From the NCBI GenBank assembly GCA_965197545.1, contig CBDANJ010000008.1:2542001-2606000 (forward strand): a stretch of DNA of 64,000 nt, given 5' to 3'. This DNA is from CATOSP01 sp965197545. GTDB lineage: Bacteria; Chloroflexota; Dehalococcoidia; Lucifugimonadales; UBA3495. The notes under the pieces were generated by a model, which saw only the letters and a list, made by a program, of their open reading frames with translations, was not told the origin of the DNA and did not search any database. Positions 62,690 to 64,000 of the stretch are shown here, piece after piece (position 1 is the first letter of the stretch; every line of letters begins with the position of its first letter). Made by a program: the position numbers and the translations under genes.

Positions 62690-62914
62690 ATGTTAGTTCG
62701 ACGATTAATTGCTCCAACCCAATTGTACTGTTTTCTTCTGGATCCCACTTTCTCCTGGGCGTCCTCCAAGGAAAGGAGCCGGTTCTGGTGCAGGCACTCC
62801 TGCCGGAAGCGTCGATTGAAAGCCCAGATGAAGGCGTTGCCGTGAGTTTACCTTGCCGCCTGAAGTCCAGACCCACCCCTTCAGGTACGCCCACGTATTT
62901 TCATTGTGAGCCAA
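62690..62914 (-). pseudogene. IS3-family transposase remnant (OrfB C-terminus)
   Basis: Reading LDFRRQGKLT in one frame and AFIWAFNRRFRQECLHQNRL then LLSLEDAQEKV in the next matches the conserved end of IS3-type OrfB (PGK.TDNAFIESFNGRLRDECL). Frame breaks and missing N-terminus show a decayed copy. It occupies the gap between the FRG gene and the VapBC-like pair. Confidence 0.65.
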
Positions 62915-63007
62915 TTAGCCGTGGTGCCGTCCTTGGCAAGGTTGACCAGCATAATGGCTTTCAGGATAATGGACGCCACACTAAATGTTCCGTACAGGAT
63001 ACGTGCA

Positions 63008-63259
63008 GTGACTAACAGATTAGATGTACGGCTGGACTCCGAACACCGGCGGCGGTTGGAGGAATTGGCTGAGGAGAATGGAGTACCCATTTCGGAAGTC
63101 GTGCGACGCCTTATCGACGGAGCCTATGAGGACATCCTGCGAGCGCGCCGCAAGCAGGCGATTGAACGGCTGATAGGGTTGAACGTAGAAGACCCGCCAG
63201 ACCCGGATATCCTCTCCCGCGAGTTGGAGGCCTCCCATGAACCCGGCGGTCTTTATTGA
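63008..63259 (+). CDS. Ribbon-helix-helix antitoxin of a VapBC-like pair
   Basis: 83 residues from GTG 63008 (RBS is weak; an earlier ATG is possible). RLDVRLDSEHRRRLEELAEE then GVPISEVVRRLIDGAYEDIL is a ribbon-helix-helix fold. The C-terminus (DPPDPDILSRELEASHEPGG) binds the toxin. The stop is 23 bases into the PIN gene, as for translationally coupled pairs. Confidence 0.75.
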   Translation: MTNRLDVRLDSEHRRRLEELAEENGVPISEVVRRLIDGAYEDILRARRKQAIERLIGLNVEDPPDPDILSRELEASHEPGGLY

Positions 63260-63695
63260 CGCTAACGTTCCCATCTACGCTGCTGGGCGGGAACATCCCT
63301 ATAAGCAACCATGCGCTCGGATTCTCCGTATACTGGCGGATGACCCCCAGTCATTCGTAACCGACTCCGAAGTACTCCAGGAAATCATGCACCGATACCT
63401 GGCCTCGGGTCGGTGGACCTTGGGTCGGGAGGTGGTGCGGGCTTTCGCCGAGGCCATGCGCGGGCGTATCGAACCCGTCCATGCGGAAGACGTTACCCTG
63501 GCGGCGGAGTTGGCAGACCGCCATCCAGGGGTTAGTGCCAGAGACCTGGTTCACTCGGCAGTGATGCAACGGCTGGGAGCTGAGCGCATCATCTCGGCGG
63601 ACACAGACTTCGACCGCTTGGAAGGCATAGACAGGCTGGACCCCGCCCGCATCGAAGAATGGCAGGGGTCCATCCTGACCACCGAGGAAGACTAG
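63237..63695 (+). CDS. PIN-domain toxin (VapC-like)
   Basis: 152 residues. PIN metal-binding acidic residues: Asp8 in VFIDANVPIYAAG, Glu45 in TDSEVLQEI, the VSARDLVHSAV Asp and ADTDFDRL. PIN toxins are magnesium-dependent ribonucleases acting on tRNA or rRNA. It follows the antitoxin with a 23-base overlap. Confidence 0.82.
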   Translation: MNPAVFIDANVPIYAAGREHPYKQPCARILRILADDPQSFVTDSEVLQEIMHRYLASGRWTLGREVVRAFAEAMRGRIEPVHAEDVTLAAELADRHPGVSARDLVHSAVMQRLGAERIISADTDFDRLEGIDRLDPARIEEWQGSILTTEED

Positions 63696-63733
63696 CAGAG
63701 TCGCTCGTTAGTGAAGAGGAAACAGGGGTGGAC

Positions 63734-64000
63734 ATGGCCGTTCACATAGACATAGACGACCCCAGGTATCGTGATGCAGCGGCGCAGATCCTGCTGAGGT
63801 ATGACAACTTTCAACCTGAAGCCAACATCACCAGCGCAGTCCGGGACTTTCTCATCCTCACCGGGTTGGCCCGCAGCGAGGAAATCGTTGAAGAAAACCC
63901 ACCCTCGGACACCTCCCGGCGCGCCGTTGACCTGACTGCTCTTGACACCTTCATCGAGTTCAAGCGGCGGATTGGGACCGCAGGGGGCGGCGAACCCGAC
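63734..64000 (+). CDS. Restriction-like protein, N-terminal fragment cut by the right edge
   Basis: 89 residues visible, ATG 63734. The segment RAVDLTALDTFIEFKRRIGT resembles the nuclease or N-terminal region of large restriction-modification enzymes (type IIG or HsdR-like), where E-x-K is a nuclease motif. The rest is outside the window, so this is tentative. It follows the VapBC-like pair by 38 bases. Confidence 0.45.
   Translation, partial: MAVHIDIDDPRYRDAAAQILLRYDNFQPEANITSAVRDFLILTGLARSEEIVEENPPSDTSRRAVDLTALDTFIEFKRRIGTAGGGEPD

Overview
The window is a high-GC bacterial chromosome segment with a conserved core on the left (about 1-15.6 kb), a large integrated conjugative element (about 15.6-42.9 kb) and an accessory right side rich in secreted proteins, broken genes and insertion sequences (about 43-64 kb). 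No rRNA or other marker gives taxonomy directly. A siroheme-route haem operon with a fused siroheme decarboxylase, a nickel superoxide dismutase, an HspR-like/Hsp20 pair and long FN3/Ig-like secreted proteins fit an environmental Chloroflexota (Dehalococcoidia/SAR202-like) best. That placement is an inference.

Core, 1-15.6 kb: a TldD-type protease subunit (cut by the left edge), a MazF-like toxin with its antitoxin, ilvD, sodN, a small-heat-shock module divergent from its MerR/HspR-like regulator, and a seven-gene minus-strand operon (HTH regulator, ahbAB fusion, met8-like, hemC, cobA-hemD fusion, hemB, hemL). The operon covers glutamate-1-semialdehyde to didecarboxysiroheme. pcm, an MscS channel and tRNA-Ile(GAT) follow. 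A MITE-like element with an 11-bp target duplication lies between the haem operon and pcm.

Integrated element, 15.6-42.9 kb: a tyrosine recombinase sits just downstream of tRNA-Ile, then a dead IS1182-type element, a truncated and an apparently intact large serine recombinase, a cluster of small HTH proteins including an XRE/ImmA pair, and a minus-strand conjugation block (secreted protein, VirB6-like, VirB2-like pilin, PrgI-domain protein, second VirB2-like protein, VirB4, TraG/VirD4-like coupling ATPase, Replic_Relax protein). The pilin gene is split by a full group II intron whose two splice sites can be read to the base. The VirB6-like gene carries one in-frame TGA. Two divergently arranged DNA-binding proteins follow: an HTH/coiled-coil protein behind GGTGCA operator-like dyads, and a protein with four tandem XRE-type HTH domains behind four 20-bp iteron-like repeats.

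Right side, 43-64 kb: a 1,529-residue secreted sulfatase with FN3/Ig-like repeats, another XRE protein, two further secreted FN3 proteins (one frameshifted), an IS4-like element inserted in a G-tract, a GAF-PAS-histidine kinase-receiver-winged-helix protein, a twice-frameshifted endonuclease/exonuclease/phosphatase protein, a lower-GC FRG-TPR protein, an IS3 transposase remnant, a VapBC-like pair and the start of a restriction-like gene. Several non-core genes carry single-base indels, which may be real decay or consensus errors in G-rich runs.
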